From positions 124,001 through 188,000 of the forward strand of contig CAXBIS010000005.1 in the NCBI GenBank assembly GCA_963975885.1: a stretch of DNA of 64,000 nt, written 5' to 3'. Within the stretch, counting starts at the first letter, position 1; every line of letters begins with the position of its first letter. The notes under the pieces were generated by a model that did no database searches, was not told where the DNA came from, and worked only from the letters and a program-made list of their open reading frames with translations. This document shows, in pieces, positions 31,858-38,550 of the stretch. A program made the translations under genes and the position numbers. Origin of the DNA: Pseudazoarcus sp963975885. GTDB lineage: Bacteria; Pseudomonadota; Gammaproteobacteria; Burkholderiales; Rhodocyclaceae.

Positions 31858-32117
31858 GGACGCCTCCAGCGAAACACGCCGGGCATATCAGGTGTGTCAC
31901 CGGGCTGATACGTGCCCTCGATCTCGATCAGGACACTGTCGTCCACGGAATCAGCCGCGCAGCCGCGCCAGCGGTCCAGGGCATAGCGGCACCACGGCAC
32001 CGCGCGAGACACCCACACCAGCGCAACGCCAAGCCAGGTCAGGCGAAAAACGCCACTGGGCGACACCGACCAGCCGAGCCGGTGCGGGATCGGGATGCCG
32101 TTGGCGCGCACTTTCAT
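31854..32117 (-). CDS. Hypothetical protein of the cII operon
   Basis: 87 residues with a hydrophobic stretch (VFRLTWLGVALVWVSRAVPW) that may form one membrane segment and a polar, acidic C-terminus. It overlaps both neighbours by 4 bp. The family is not recognised. It lies in the leftward cro - cII-like - primase operon. Confidence 0.5.
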   Translation of the reverse strand: MKVRANGIPIPHRLGWSVSPSGVFRLTWLGVALVWVSRAVPWCRYALDRWRGCAADSVDDSVLIEIEGTYQPGDTPDMPGVFRWRRP

Positions 32118-32500
32118 GAGCGCGCCTTCCGACGGTTGTTCACACCGACGTTCGCCAGTAGCGAAGGCAGCTCGGCCAGCAAGCCTTGCACGCGCTCCAG
32201 CGCCTCATCGCGCGCCGCGTTCTGGTCGCCGCAATGCTTGGCGACCAGGTAATAGATCGGCGTGCGGTCGCCCGTCTGCTCGATGTATCGCTCCAGTAGA
32301 TCCACATCTAGGTGGCGCTGGCCGTCGCCCGAGAGCATCACGCTCAGGTTTCCAGGCGCAACGTCCAGGTCGCCCGCGCAGCGTTTCAGGCCTCGCCGAT
32401 AGATACCAGCCGCCAACACTTCCTTGACGCTCCGAAAGCGGTCCGTCAGGCCCGTATCGAGGTCCAGCGTCATCTGGATTTGAGAATCGCTGAGATTCAT
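32114..32500 (-). CDS. CII-like phage regulator
   Basis: 128 residues. An N-terminal helical domain contains RSVKEVLAAGIYRRGLKRCA and LDVAPGNLSVMLSGDGQRHL, a helix-turn-helix of the phage CII/regulatory type. A helical C-terminus (DEALERVQGLLAELPSLLAN) would oligomerise. It lies one gene after the Cro-like repressor, beyond a terminator, just as cII follows tR1 in lambda. Direct TATCAGTG repeats at 32514-32541, just before its start, could be its own or Cro binding sites. Confidence 0.65.
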   Translation of the reverse strand: MNLSDSQIQMTLDLDTGLTDRFRSVKEVLAAGIYRRGLKRCAGDLDVAPGNLSVMLSGDGQRHLDVDLLERYIEQTGDRTPIYYLVAKHCGDQNAARDEALERVQGLLAELPSLLANVGVNNRRKARS

Positions 32501-32513
32501 TGATAACCCTTCC

Positions 32514-32541
32514 TATCAGTGCTTTTCACCGGTTATCAGTG
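32514..32541. repeat. TATCAGTG direct repeats before the cII-like gene
   Basis: TATCAGTG occurs at 32514-32521 and 32534-32541, 20 bp apart (two helical turns). An inverted half (TTGATAACC, 32500-32508) lies at the start codon. The spacing on one DNA face suits a dimeric or tetrameric regulator. Confidence 0.4.
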
Positions 32542-32564
32542 CCGGCCTTCAAACTGCAGACAAC

Positions 32565-32600
32565 AAAAAACCGGCCGCCCCGCACACGCAGGGCAGCCGG
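32565..32600 (-). terminator. Leftward intrinsic terminator between cro and cII-like gene
   Basis: Stem CCGGCCGCCC (32571-32580) pairs with GGGCAGCCGG (32591-32600), one mismatch, and on the - strand is followed by six U (complement of 32565-32570). Placement between the Cro-like and CII-like genes parallels lambda tR1. Confidence 0.7.
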
Positions 32601-32706
32601 CTAACCACCCGGGAGTAACGGGCGGGAGGGACACCGGAAAAGGAGGCGCGCACCATGCGGTTAGAATCAAGTTTCCACACAATCATCATCACCACAGGTA
32701 CGCACC

Positions 32707-32901
32707 ATGAAACCATCCGACACCGAAAAGACGCTGGCCCTTTTCGCCCTGGCGCTCTGCCAAACCATGCCGCCGGAAATCACGCGACGCATCGCCAACA
32801 ACCTCAGCGACCTTGGCCGGCAGGCGGCGCAGGACGGCGACACCATCCCTGGTACAGCCGCCACAAATCTTGCGAGGTTGCTCCACTCCCTCGCCGGGTG
32901 A
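32707..32901 (+). CDS. Possible small protein antisense to the cro-cII interval
   Basis: 64 codons from ATG 32707 on the strand opposite to cro and cII. The translation begins MKPSDTEKTLALFALALCQT and continues with helical, normal-looking composition. No strong ribosome site precedes it. It could be a genuine small rightward gene, or the region could make an antisense RNA. The family is not recognised. Confidence 0.4.
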   Translation: MKPSDTEKTLALFALALCQTMPPEITRRIANNLSDLGRQAAQDGDTIPGTAATNLARLLHSLAG

Positions 32902-32951
32902 TCCGGCGCCAGTGGGAGGCGATCCTCTTGCATGCTGTTGAACTGGTCATT

Positions 32952-33167
32952 TCAGGCAGCCTCGCCCTGCGAGACTCGACCGCGCAGATACAGCGCGTCG
33001 AGCGTGATCCGGCTGTCGGCCTTAATCAGTTCACGGGCGAGCCGCGGCGAGGGCTCTTTGCGGCCGGTGGCGCATTGGTACAGGTACTGAGGATTAGCAC
33101 CCGTCGCGGCGGCAAGTCGCGCGAGCCCTGGTGCGCCCTCGGTTTCGTAGATGTCGTGAAGGTTCAT
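32952..33167 (-). CDS. cro: Cro-like repressor
   Basis: 71 residues from ATG 33167; the longer frame to 33233 would run through the operators and promoter, so it is rejected. The helix-turn-helix is LARLAAATGANPQYLYQCAT, followed by PSPRLARELIKADSRITLDA as in DNA-binding Cro/YdaS-type proteins. It is the first gene of the leftward lytic operon, whose promoter is covered by two of the operator palindromes. It is expected to shut off the opposing repressor gene. Confidence 0.75.
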   Translation of the reverse strand: MNLHDIYETEGAPGLARLAAATGANPQYLYQCATGRKEPSPRLARELIKADSRITLDALYLRGRVSQGEAA

Positions 33168-33197
33168 GGCTGTAGCCTGAAGCACGGAACAGGCCCA

Positions 33198-33226
33198 AGG
33201 ATAGCCATTGGCTTTTAGAAAATCAA
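33198..33226 (-). promoter_or_regulatory. Leftward early promoter (PR-like)
   Basis: On the - strand, TTGATT (complement of 33221-33226) and TATCCT (complement of 33198-33203) are separated by 17 bp. The -10 box overlaps operator 33202-33214 and the -35 abuts operator 33227-33239. A bound repressor would block it. Confidence 0.7.
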
Positions 33227-33265
33227 GAGCCATCGGCTTCTGGCGGCGTCTCTAGCCTGTGGCTA
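33202..33265. promoter_or_regulatory. Three repressor operators between cro and cI-like genes
   Basis: TAGCCATTGGCTT (33202-33214), GAGCCATCGGCTT (33227-33239) and TAGCCTGTGGCTA (33253-33265) share the palindrome AGCC-N3-GGCT, with centres 25 and 26 bp apart. The last one abuts the -10-like TATTGT (33264-33269) before the cI-like start. The arrangement is that of lambda OR1-OR3. Confidence 0.75.
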
Positions 33266-33276
33266 TTGTTCCGGGG

Positions 33277-33759
33277 ATGAACATGGACATCCGAACGATC
33301 CGAAAAACCAACCTCGAGCGGCTCATCCAAGAGGCCGGCAGCGTGGCCGAACTGGGGCGACGCACCGAGGTGAATGAAACCTACCTTGGCCAGGTCCGTC
33401 GAGGCGTTGGCGGCAAGGGGCGAAACCGCGCCCGCGCTCTGGGCGACGCCGCCGCGCGCAAACTCGAAGAAGGCATGCACAAGCCCTACGGGTGGATGGA
33501 CGTGTCGCACCCAGAGGAGACCGGGACGATCGGCGAGTTCACCATTGAATCAGCTACGCCGCTACGACTGCCCGGCAACGTGTCGGAAATCCCGCCTGCA
33601 GAATACCTACCGCGCGGCTGGCCTTTCAGCGCCCCACTGCTCGACCGAGTGCTCGCCCTCGACACCTACCATCGAGGCGTGGTCGAAGGCCGGCTCCGTT
33701 CGGCAATCGAGGAATGCGAACACGACAACGGTCGTGGTGCGGCATCGGGCAAAGCCTGA
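33277..33759 (+). CDS. CI-like repressor without peptidase domain
   Basis: 160 residues from ATG 33277 (or 33283); an upstream GTG at 33259 lies in an operator and is rejected. An N-terminal helix-turn-helix (NLERLIQEAGSVAELGRRTE then VNETYLGQVRRG) is followed by a ~90-residue C-terminal part without the Ala-Gly cleavage site or Ser/Lys dyad of LexA/CI peptidases. It is the likely lysogeny repressor acting at the TAGCC-N3-GGCTA operators. Lack of the self-cleavage domain implies induction by a route other than RecA-stimulated autocleavage. Little sequence separates the promoter from the ATG, so the mRNA may have a very short leader. Confidence 0.7.
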   Translation: MNMDIRTIRKTNLERLIQEAGSVAELGRRTEVNETYLGQVRRGVGGKGRNRARALGDAAARKLEEGMHKPYGWMDVSHPEETGTIGEFTIESATPLRLPGNVSEIPPAEYLPRGWPFSAPLLDRVLALDTYHRGVVEGRLRSAIEECEHDNGRGAASGKA

Positions 33760-33862
33760 CGCCCACGCAGCAACCCGCAAGCGCCAAAGTCCTCCCTTTT
33801 CGCCCGCGTGAAAACAGCGGCTCCGGCGTTGCACCGAAGCCGCAATAGCCAACAGACAACGC

Positions 33863-34300
33863 TCAGCGCGGGCTAAACATCATCCCCGCGAAGATCCCCC
33901 CGAACAGGGTCACCACCAGCATCAAAATCAACACGGCCGGGATCACGGCGATGGACCACTTCACCATGAAGAACACCATCGACCAGAACTTCATCCGCAC
34001 GTCGACCACAGACACTGGCGCGCCCAGCTCATCCTCGCCACCACTGAACGGTCGGCCGCAATGCACACACGACACAGCCAATCGGCTCACCAGCCCGCCG
34101 CAGTCCTCGCACTTGGCAACCCTCGCCGTACTTAGCCGCTCCGGCTTTGCGGCCGGCGGCGCTGGCTCCTGAAGATCGCGCTGCACCTTCTGCTGCGCCG
34201 CCTCGAACTTCGCATACACCACACCGCACGACGGGCATTCATAGTCCGGTGCGTCATCCCCTGGCTGACGCACATAGCTGCACTTCGGGCACATCTTCAT
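33863..34300 (-). CDS. Double zinc-ribbon membrane protein
   Basis: 145 residues. Two zinc ribbons: C4/C7 with C22/C25 (CPKC, CPSC) and C64/C67 with C78/C81 (CEDC, CVHC). A long hydrophobic segment at about residues 105-140 (KFWSMVFFMVKWSIAVIPAV onward) could cross the membrane once or twice. The C-terminus is short. It is oppositely oriented to the cI-like gene and lies between the two operator clusters, where lambdoid phages place lysogenic-conversion and superinfection-exclusion genes. Such a role is plausible but not shown. Confidence 0.6.
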   Translation of the reverse strand: MKMCPKCSYVRQPGDDAPDYECPSCGVVYAKFEAAQQKVQRDLQEPAPPAAKPERLSTARVAKCEDCGGLVSRLAVSCVHCGRPFSGGEDELGAPVSVVDVRMKFWSMVFFMVKWSIAVIPAVLILMLVVTLFGGIFAGMMFSPR

Positions 34301-34512
34301 CGCCTGATCCCCTTATCTGTAACCGACAACTGCCCATCTCGGAGACGGGGGCGTAGCGCCTGCTCGCGCACGCGCAAACCATCCCGCACCAGCAGCACCC
34401 CGAGCCCTAGCCCTACCGACACGCCCCACACCTCGCCGAACACAAACACGCCCAGCCAGACCGCCACCGCAGCGCCCAGCATGCGCTTTCGCCACTGCCA
34501 CGGGTTCGCCAT
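34297..34512 (-). CDS. Small two-segment membrane protein
   Basis: 71 residues from ATG 34512 (an upstream start at 34527 is possible). Hydrophobic segment MLGAAVAVWLGVFVFGEVWG followed by VSVGLGLGVLLVRDGLRV gives two membrane helices with a basic N-terminus and a basic cytosolic tail. It overlaps the zinc-ribbon gene by 4 bp, so the two are co-translated and probably act together. The family is not recognised. Confidence 0.55.
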   Translation of the reverse strand: MANPWQWRKRMLGAAVAVWLGVFVFGEVWGVSVGLGLGVLLVRDGLRVREQALRPRLRDGQLSVTDKGIRR

Positions 34513-34649
34513 CAAATCACCCCACAAACGACCACAAAAGCCGATTAGAGAATGCGGGCATCGTATGACTTAGCGATACCTCTGACAACCTCAGGGCATG
34601 GGCAGCCAACCAGGCCGCGCATTACGTCACAGAAGCCAACAACAAAACA

Positions 34650-34711
34650 TAGCCACTGGCACTTGACATGCGAGCCACTGGCTATTATTCTCGCTCCATA
34701 GCCAACGGCTA
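34650..34711 (+). promoter_or_regulatory. Rightward early promoter (PL-like) with three operators
   Basis: TTGACA (34663-34668), 17-bp spacer, TATTCT (34686-34691). Operators lie at 34650-34661 (TAGCCACTGGCA, upstream edge), 34673-34684 (AGCCACTGGCTA, in the spacer) and 34699-34711 (TAGCCAACGGCTA, at the transcription start). These match the palindromes near cro. The repressor should therefore silence this operon in the lysogen. Confidence 0.78.
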
Positions 34712-34736
34712 CAGGAAAAGCCCAACGGAGTGAGCC

Positions 34737-34952
34737 ATGCCACACATCCAACCCACCGACCTGCTGCACACCAAGGCCATCGCCAGCCAGCACGGCTGCG
34801 TGGTCATCGACCGCGCCAACGGCGGGAGCGTGCGGCACAGCCTTTACCGGCGCGTCGGCCGGCGCCTGGTGTTCGTCGGCGCCCGCAGCACGCCGGGCGA
34901 CCTCTACCGGCTCGTGCAACGGGCCTGCAACCTCAAAGGAGCCGCGCAATGA
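34737..34952 (+). CDS. First early-operon protein, hypothetical
   Basis: 71 residues; ACGGAG lies 6 bp before the ATG. Basic, mixed alpha/beta: AIASQHGCVVIDRANGGSV then RRVGRRLVFVGARSTPGD, ending LVQRACNLKG. No domain is recognised. As the first gene after the repressible promoter it is the most immediate early product. Its stop overlaps the acyl carrier protein start. Confidence 0.6.
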   Translation: MPHIQPTDLLHTKAIASQHGCVVIDRANGGSVRHSLYRRVGRRLVFVGARSTPGDLYRLVQRACNLKGAAQ

Positions 34953-35203
34953 GCACTGCCACCACGACCATCGCCGACCAGATCCGCGCCGCGCTCGTCG
35001 CGCCGACGGGCTTCAAGGCCGAGCAGATCACCGCAGAGAGCGATCTGGTCACCGACCTGCGCATGGACTCCCTCGACATCCTCGAGGCCGTCATGACCGT
35101 CGAGGAGGCCTGCGGCGTCGAACTCCCCGACGAGACGCTGGAGCACGTCCACACCGTGGGCGACCTGATCGCCCTGGTCGAGCGCGCGCGGGGTGCGGCA
35201 TGA
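34949..35203 (+). CDS. Acyl carrier protein, phage-encoded
   Basis: 84 residues. Four-helix ACP pattern with the phosphopantetheine attachment motif DLRMDSLDILEAVMTVEEAC; Ser41 in DSLD is the expected modified residue. Acidic residues follow in helix II, the surface read by ACP partner enzymes. Acyl carrier proteins carry growing acyl chains as thioesters. No synthase, transferase or phosphopantetheinyl transferase is encoded nearby, so it must rely on host AcpS and host partners, or donate an acyl group to a phage protein. It is co-translated with both neighbours (4-bp overlaps), which argues that it is a stable part of the early operon. Confidence 0.85.
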   Translation: MSTATTTIADQIRAALVAPTGFKAEQITAESDLVTDLRMDSLDILEAVMTVEEACGVELPDETLEHVHTVGDLIALVERARGAA

Positions 35204-35445
35204 CCACCCCGCCGAACCGCCCGCAGATCCAGCGCCCGACGCTGGAGGACTGCCGCATCGTCGAAATGCACCTGCGCACAGACGCCATCGCGGCGGCGAA
35301 GCAGGGGGAAACGAAAGCACTCAACACCCTGCTGTGGCGCTACACCGTCCTCGCCCTGCTCAACATCGTCACGCAGGCCGACTGCGACGCGCTCTATCAC
35401 CACTGTCGCGCCATCGCGGCACAGCACACAACGGAGGCCGCATGA
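35200..35445 (+). CDS. Hypothetical early protein
   Basis: 81 residues, mostly helical: LEDCRIVEMHLRTDAIAAAK and TLLWRYTVLALLNIVTQADC, then CDALYHHCRAIAAQHT. No membrane signal or known domain. Starts inside the ACP stop codon region and overlaps the next gene by 4 bp. A partner for the ACP is possible given the coupling, without direct evidence. Confidence 0.55.
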   Translation: MTTPPNRPQIQRPTLEDCRIVEMHLRTDAIAAAKQGETKALNTLLWRYTVLALLNIVTQADCDALYHHCRAIAAQHTTEAA

Positions 35446-35813
35446 ACAAAATCGCCAAGCTCCGCCTTGTCCACAAGCACGTTCGCCTCGCACCCCAGCC
35501 ATCCGCCGTACCCAGCGGCGCCGCCCAGGTTGCGCCGGCCGGGAATCTGCCGCGCGCGCTCACGCCGCGCGACATCACCGACCACGCCGAACGCGTGATT
35601 CGCCCCACCGACGCGACCACGCCAGAGCGGCTGCTGTCGCACCGCGCAAAGCTGCGCGCCGCACTCGCCACCCTAGGTGAAAAGTGGGTCTGCCACCCCG
35701 CCCGCCGGCTCGGCAAGCAGGCGCACCAGCACCGCGACGGCATCGTCGCCGGCCTGTCGTTCGCCCTGGCCACGCCCGTGCTGGTGGCTCACTACGTGGG
35801 CTGGCTGGCATGA
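35442..35813 (+). CDS. Hypothetical early protein with C-terminal hydrophobic segment
   Basis: 123 residues from ATG 35442. The N-terminus is strongly basic (NKIAKLRLVHKHVRLAPQ). The C-terminus (IVAGLSFALATPVLVAHYVG) is hydrophobic enough for one membrane helix. The middle contains helical ERLLSHRAKLRAALATLG. The family is not recognised. Confidence 0.55.
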   Translation: MNKIAKLRLVHKHVRLAPQPSAVPSGAAQVAPAGNLPRALTPRDITDHAERVIRPTDATTPERLLSHRAKLRAALATLGEKWVCHPARRLGKQAHQHRDGIVAGLSFALATPVLVAHYVGWLA

Positions 35814-36115
35814 GCCGGATCCCGACGCGCCCGCTCACCGTCGCGCACGACATTAAGCCGGTCACGGTATGGCTGACTCCCTCGCTCGCCGCGCGGCTGA
35901 AGCGAATCATTGACACCACCTGCGCCACGCACCCGAAGGCCGAACCCGCCCGCATCGCCGATCTGGTGATGGCCGCAGGGATCGAGGCCGTAGAGCGCGC
36001 CGCACCCCCGAGCACCACAGCGTGCAGCAGCGAGACCCGGGCCACACGGCCCGCGACGAAACCCATCGCCGGGCCAGTGGGGATGAATAACCCCGGCAGC
36101 CGAGGGATGTGTTGA
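35810..36115 (+). CDS. Ribbon-helix-helix-like early protein
   Basis: 101 residues from ATG 35810, overlapping the previous stop. VTVWLTPSLAARLKRIIDTT then ARIADLVMAAGIEAVER reads like a ribbon-helix-helix (short strand, two helices). The C-terminal third is low-complexity. DNA binding is plausible. It is the last gene before the structured RNA region. Confidence 0.5.
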   Translation: MSRIPTRPLTVAHDIKPVTVWLTPSLAARLKRIIDTTCATHPKAEPARIADLVMAAGIEAVERAAPPSTTACSSETRATRPATKPIAGPVGMNNPGSRGMC

Positions 36116-36120
36116 GACGA

Positions 36121-36289
36121 GCCTCCTTTGCCGCCCTCGGGCGGTACAGCACGGCCGGTAAAGCCGTGTAGCGGCAGGCCCTCGGCGGACAGCGGGAAAG
36201 ACTGCACGGCAGCAGCAGCACCCGGGGCGGCGGCAACGTCGCCCCGGATTACCCGACACCACGCCCACGCCTGCGGGGCTGACGCAGGC
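36121..36289 (+). ncRNA. Candidate structured RNA with four hairpins
   Basis: The 193-bp gap between two early genes has no reading frame of note but four perfect hairpins: CCGCCC/GGGCGG (36131-36144), CACGGC/GCCGTG (36150-36168), CCGGGGCG/CGCCCCGG (36222-36247) and GCCTGCG/CGCAGGC (36269-36289). An outer pairing TGCCGC (36129-36134) with GCGGCA (36071+65, i.e. 36171-36176) competes with the first hairpin, so two exclusive folds exist. It could be an antisense RNA of the phage C4 kind, a leader controlling 36309, or a processing region. Confidence 0.45.
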
Positions 36290-36308
36290 ACCAGATGGAG
36301 ACAACACC

Positions 36309-36650
36309 ATGCCCGCACGACCGTTTCCCGACACCTTGCGCCAGATCCGCTACGGCGCCCTGCAGGACGAACTCACCGAGGCGCTCAACGCGCTGGTGGC
36401 CGAGTGCACCAAGACCAACAAGACCGGCGAACTGGTGCTCAAGATCAAGCTCAAGCCCAACCCGGCCGGCCAGGTGGAAGTGTTGGACGACCTCACCGTG
36501 AAGCTTCCCAAGCCGGTGCGCGGCACGTCCATCTTCTTCGCCACGCCCGAGGGCAACCTCATGCGCGACGACCCGCGCCAGCAGCAGCTTGAAGGCCTGC
36601 GCGTGGCCGAGAAGGACACCGGCGACGTGCGCGACGTGCGCAGCGCCTGA
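36309..36650 (+). CDS. Conserved phage early protein, hypothetical
   Basis: 113 residues; GGAG lies 8-10 bases before the ATG. FPDTLRQIRYGALQDELTEA then VLKIKLKPNPAGQVEVLDDL and GTSIFFATPEGNLMRDDPRQ suggest a compact alpha/beta fold. It directly precedes the DUF2303 gene, and such pairs recur in siphophage recombination regions. Molecular function is unknown. Confidence 0.6.
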   Translation: MPARPFPDTLRQIRYGALQDELTEALNALVAECTKTNKTGELVLKIKLKPNPAGQVEVLDDLTVKLPKPVRGTSIFFATPEGNLMRDDPRQQQLEGLRVAEKDTGDVRDVRSA

Positions 36651-36678
36651 GCCAGCCACCACACAACCGGAGCAACCA

Positions 36679-37524
36679 ATGGAACAACTTGAACACTTCA
36701 GCGAGGGCGGCGCGGTCAGCGCCATTGCATCCCTGGGCGCCCTGGCGTTCGAGCTCAAGCGCCCGACCGACGAGCTCGGCCTGGAAGGCACGCCATTCGT
36801 CACGCTGCCCGACGGCTACCGCGTGCACGACCTCGAACAACTACTGCCGAAGCCCGTGCGCAAGCGCGGCCACTTCGTACTGCGCGACGCCAGCAGCTTC
36901 ATCGCCTACTTCAAGCTGCACCAGCTCGGCAGCACCATCTACGGCACGGTCGAGCCGCCGCGCTTCGTCGCTGTCATCGACGACCACCGCAAGGACGAAC
37001 CCGGCTGGCGCGAGCACACCGCCGAGTACGCCTGCCCGCTCTCCGTCGAGTGGAAGACGTGGCGCGACGCCAGTGGCAAGGGCAAATCGCAGGCCGACTT
37101 CGCGCAGTTCATCGAAGACAACCTGCCCGACATCACCAGGCCCGAAGCCGCCCACATGCTCGAGGTCAGCCGCTCGCTCGAGGCCAAGAAGAAGGTCGAC
37201 TTCGCCAGCGCCGTGCGCCTCTCGAACGGTGAAGTGCAGTTCACCTACAACGAGGAACTCCAGGGCACGACCGCCAGGGGCCAGTTCAACGTGCCCGAGG
37301 AATTCGAGATCGCCATCCCCGTTTTCGAGGGCGGGCCGCGCTACGCCATCACCTGCCGCCTGCGCTACCGCATCGCCGAAGGCAAAGGCCTGGTCATGTG
37401 GCATGAGCTCGTGCGCGCACACAAGGTGCTGGAGCACGCCGTCATGGAGGTCTGGCAGGAAATCGCCGACCAGACCGGCCAGACCATCTTCCACGGCACG
37501 CCCGACACCAACACCCGCGCCTGA
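36679..37524 (+). CDS. DUF2303 (YfdQ-like) phage protein
   Basis: 281 residues from ATG 36679. Family marks: LEQLLPKPVRKRGHFVLRDA near residue 55, SFIAYFKLHQ, then AVIDDHRKDEPGWREHTAEY and LSVEWKTWRDASGKGKSQAD, LEVSRSLEAKKKVDFASAVR. DUF2303 proteins occur in early regions of siphophages beside recombination genes; the function is not established. Operon position supports a role in replication or recombination. Confidence 0.8.
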   Translation: MEQLEHFSEGGAVSAIASLGALAFELKRPTDELGLEGTPFVTLPDGYRVHDLEQLLPKPVRKRGHFVLRDASSFIAYFKLHQLGSTIYGTVEPPRFVAVIDDHRKDEPGWREHTAEYACPLSVEWKTWRDASGKGKSQADFAQFIEDNLPDITRPEAAHMLEVSRSLEAKKKVDFASAVRLSNGEVQFTYNEELQGTTARGQFNVPEEFEIAIPVFEGGPRYAITCRLRYRIAEGKGLVMWHELVRAHKVLEHAVMEVWQEIADQTGQTIFHGTPDTNTRA

Positions 37525-37567
37525 TACCACCGCGCCCGCGAGAGCGGGCGCAGCAGGAGGATTCCAC

Positions 37568-37813
37568 ATGCAACGCCACTTCCTCACCGCACTAATTGCC
37601 GGCCTGTTACCCGGATTCGGCGCCCGCAACTTCGTCCAGCCGATTCAGCCTTGGCGCAGCGGCACTGCGCCGCGAAGCAACAGCGGCGCGGCAGCGAAAG
37701 GCTACTGGCGAATCATCTACCCCGGAATCAGCCTCGACATGCGCCGCTACGCACGCCGTTACCGCAACGCCGGCACGCTGCGCGCCAAGTATCCATTTAG
37801 CGCCAAGCGGTGA
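37568..37813 (+). CDS. Small basic early protein
   Basis: 81 residues from ATG 37568, preceded by AGGAGG (37555-37560). Very basic; HFLTALIAGLLPGFGARNFV at the N-terminus is mildly hydrophobic, and SLDMRRYARRYRNAGTLRAK near the C-terminus is Arg/Tyr-rich. No known domain. Possibly nucleic-acid binding. Confidence 0.55.
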   Translation: MQRHFLTALIAGLLPGFGARNFVQPIQPWRSGTAPRSNSGAAAKGYWRIIYPGISLDMRRYARRYRNAGTLRAKYPFSAKR

Positions 37814-37817
37814 CGCC

Positions 37818-38030
37818 ATGAGCATCGACCACCGCCCCGTCGCGCCCAGCGAGGTGATCTACAACCTGCGCGCCCTCGCCGCCCACATGCGCCGCAACGC
37901 CCGCCTGCTCGAGCGCATGTACACAGACGCCGCCCTCGCCCGCGCCGCCGAACTGCACAGCGCCGCAACCATCCCCGAGGGCTGGGCCGCGCAGATCGAG
38001 GCTGAACAGACCAGGGAGGACGCAGCGTGA
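37818..38030 (+). CDS. Small helical early protein
   Basis: 70 residues from ATG 37818. Helical: VIYNLRALAAHMRRNARLLE then DAALARAAELHSAA. Stop overlaps the next start. The family is not recognised. Confidence 0.5.
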   Translation: MSIDHRPVAPSEVIYNLRALAAHMRRNARLLERMYTDAALARAAELHSAATIPEGWAAQIEAEQTREDAA

Positions 38031-38323
38031 CCATCTGGCACCCCCACACAGAGCAGCCATCCGAGGACCTCACCACGGCCATCATCGCCATCCCGCCCAC
38101 TGATCGCGACGACGAAGACCAGGGCCCGATGCTGATGGGCTGCATCTATACCTGGAAGCATGGCCGCTGGGTCTCGGAGGAAGGCGAGCAGCAACTGATC
38201 GCCGGCGTGTACTGGTGGTGCGCCGAGTCCTACCTGCTCGACGACCTGCCGGATGCAGCCCATGAGCGCGTGCCGGCGGTGCCGGATACGGGGCTGGTTG
38301 ACGCGCGGGAGGCGTGCGCCTGA
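38027..38323 (+). CDS. Hypothetical early protein
   Basis: 98 residues, GTG start at 38027 within the previous stop. Acidic, Trp- and Tyr-rich: TAIIAIPPTDRDDEDQGPML, GCIYTWKHGRWVSEEGEQQL, YWWCAESYLLDDLPD. A similar pattern of aromatic strands occurs in many small phage proteins of unknown role. Coupled to the membrane protein gene that follows. Confidence 0.5.
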   Translation: MTIWHPHTEQPSEDLTTAIIAIPPTDRDDEDQGPMLMGCIYTWKHGRWVSEEGEQQLIAGVYWWCAESYLLDDLPDAAHERVPAVPDTGLVDAREACA

Positions 38324-38550
38324 TGCAAACCCGCCTCCAGTCCTTGATCGAGCAATGCCTCAACGTGGGCAGCGGTTTCGTCGTTTCGCTGGCGTTCTGG
38401 ACATGGGTCGTCGTGCCCGTGTGGGGCTTGCCGGTGCAAATGACCGAGAACCTACAGATCACCGCCGCCTTCACCGCGCTGAGTGTCGCGCGCGGGTATG
38501 TGTGGCGGCGCGTCTTCAACCACCTGCACCGCCCTCGCAACCATGCTTGA
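38323..38550 (+). CDS. Two-TM early membrane protein, DUF7220-like
   Basis: 75 residues from ATG 38323. SLIEQCLNVGSGFVVSLAFW with WVVVPVWGL gives one hydrophobic segment and AFTALSVARGYVWRRVFNHL a second, ending with a basic tail. This layout (SLIE...N..GF, then SVARxYVxRRxFN) is typical of small two-helix phage membrane proteins. Its role is unknown; such proteins are sometimes linked to superinfection control. Confidence 0.65.
   Translation: MQTRLQSLIEQCLNVGSGFVVSLAFWTWVVVPVWGLPVQMTENLQITAAFTALSVARGYVWRRVFNHLHRPRNHA

Noticed and set aside
33168..33233. Longer N-terminus of the Cro-like protein (start 33233)
   Set aside because: It would place coding sequence over the operators and the leftward promoter; ATG 33167 gives the normal Cro length.
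34545..34949. - strand frame of 134 codons over the early promoter
   Set aside because: Covers the operator cluster and the first early gene in antisense; no family or ribosome site.
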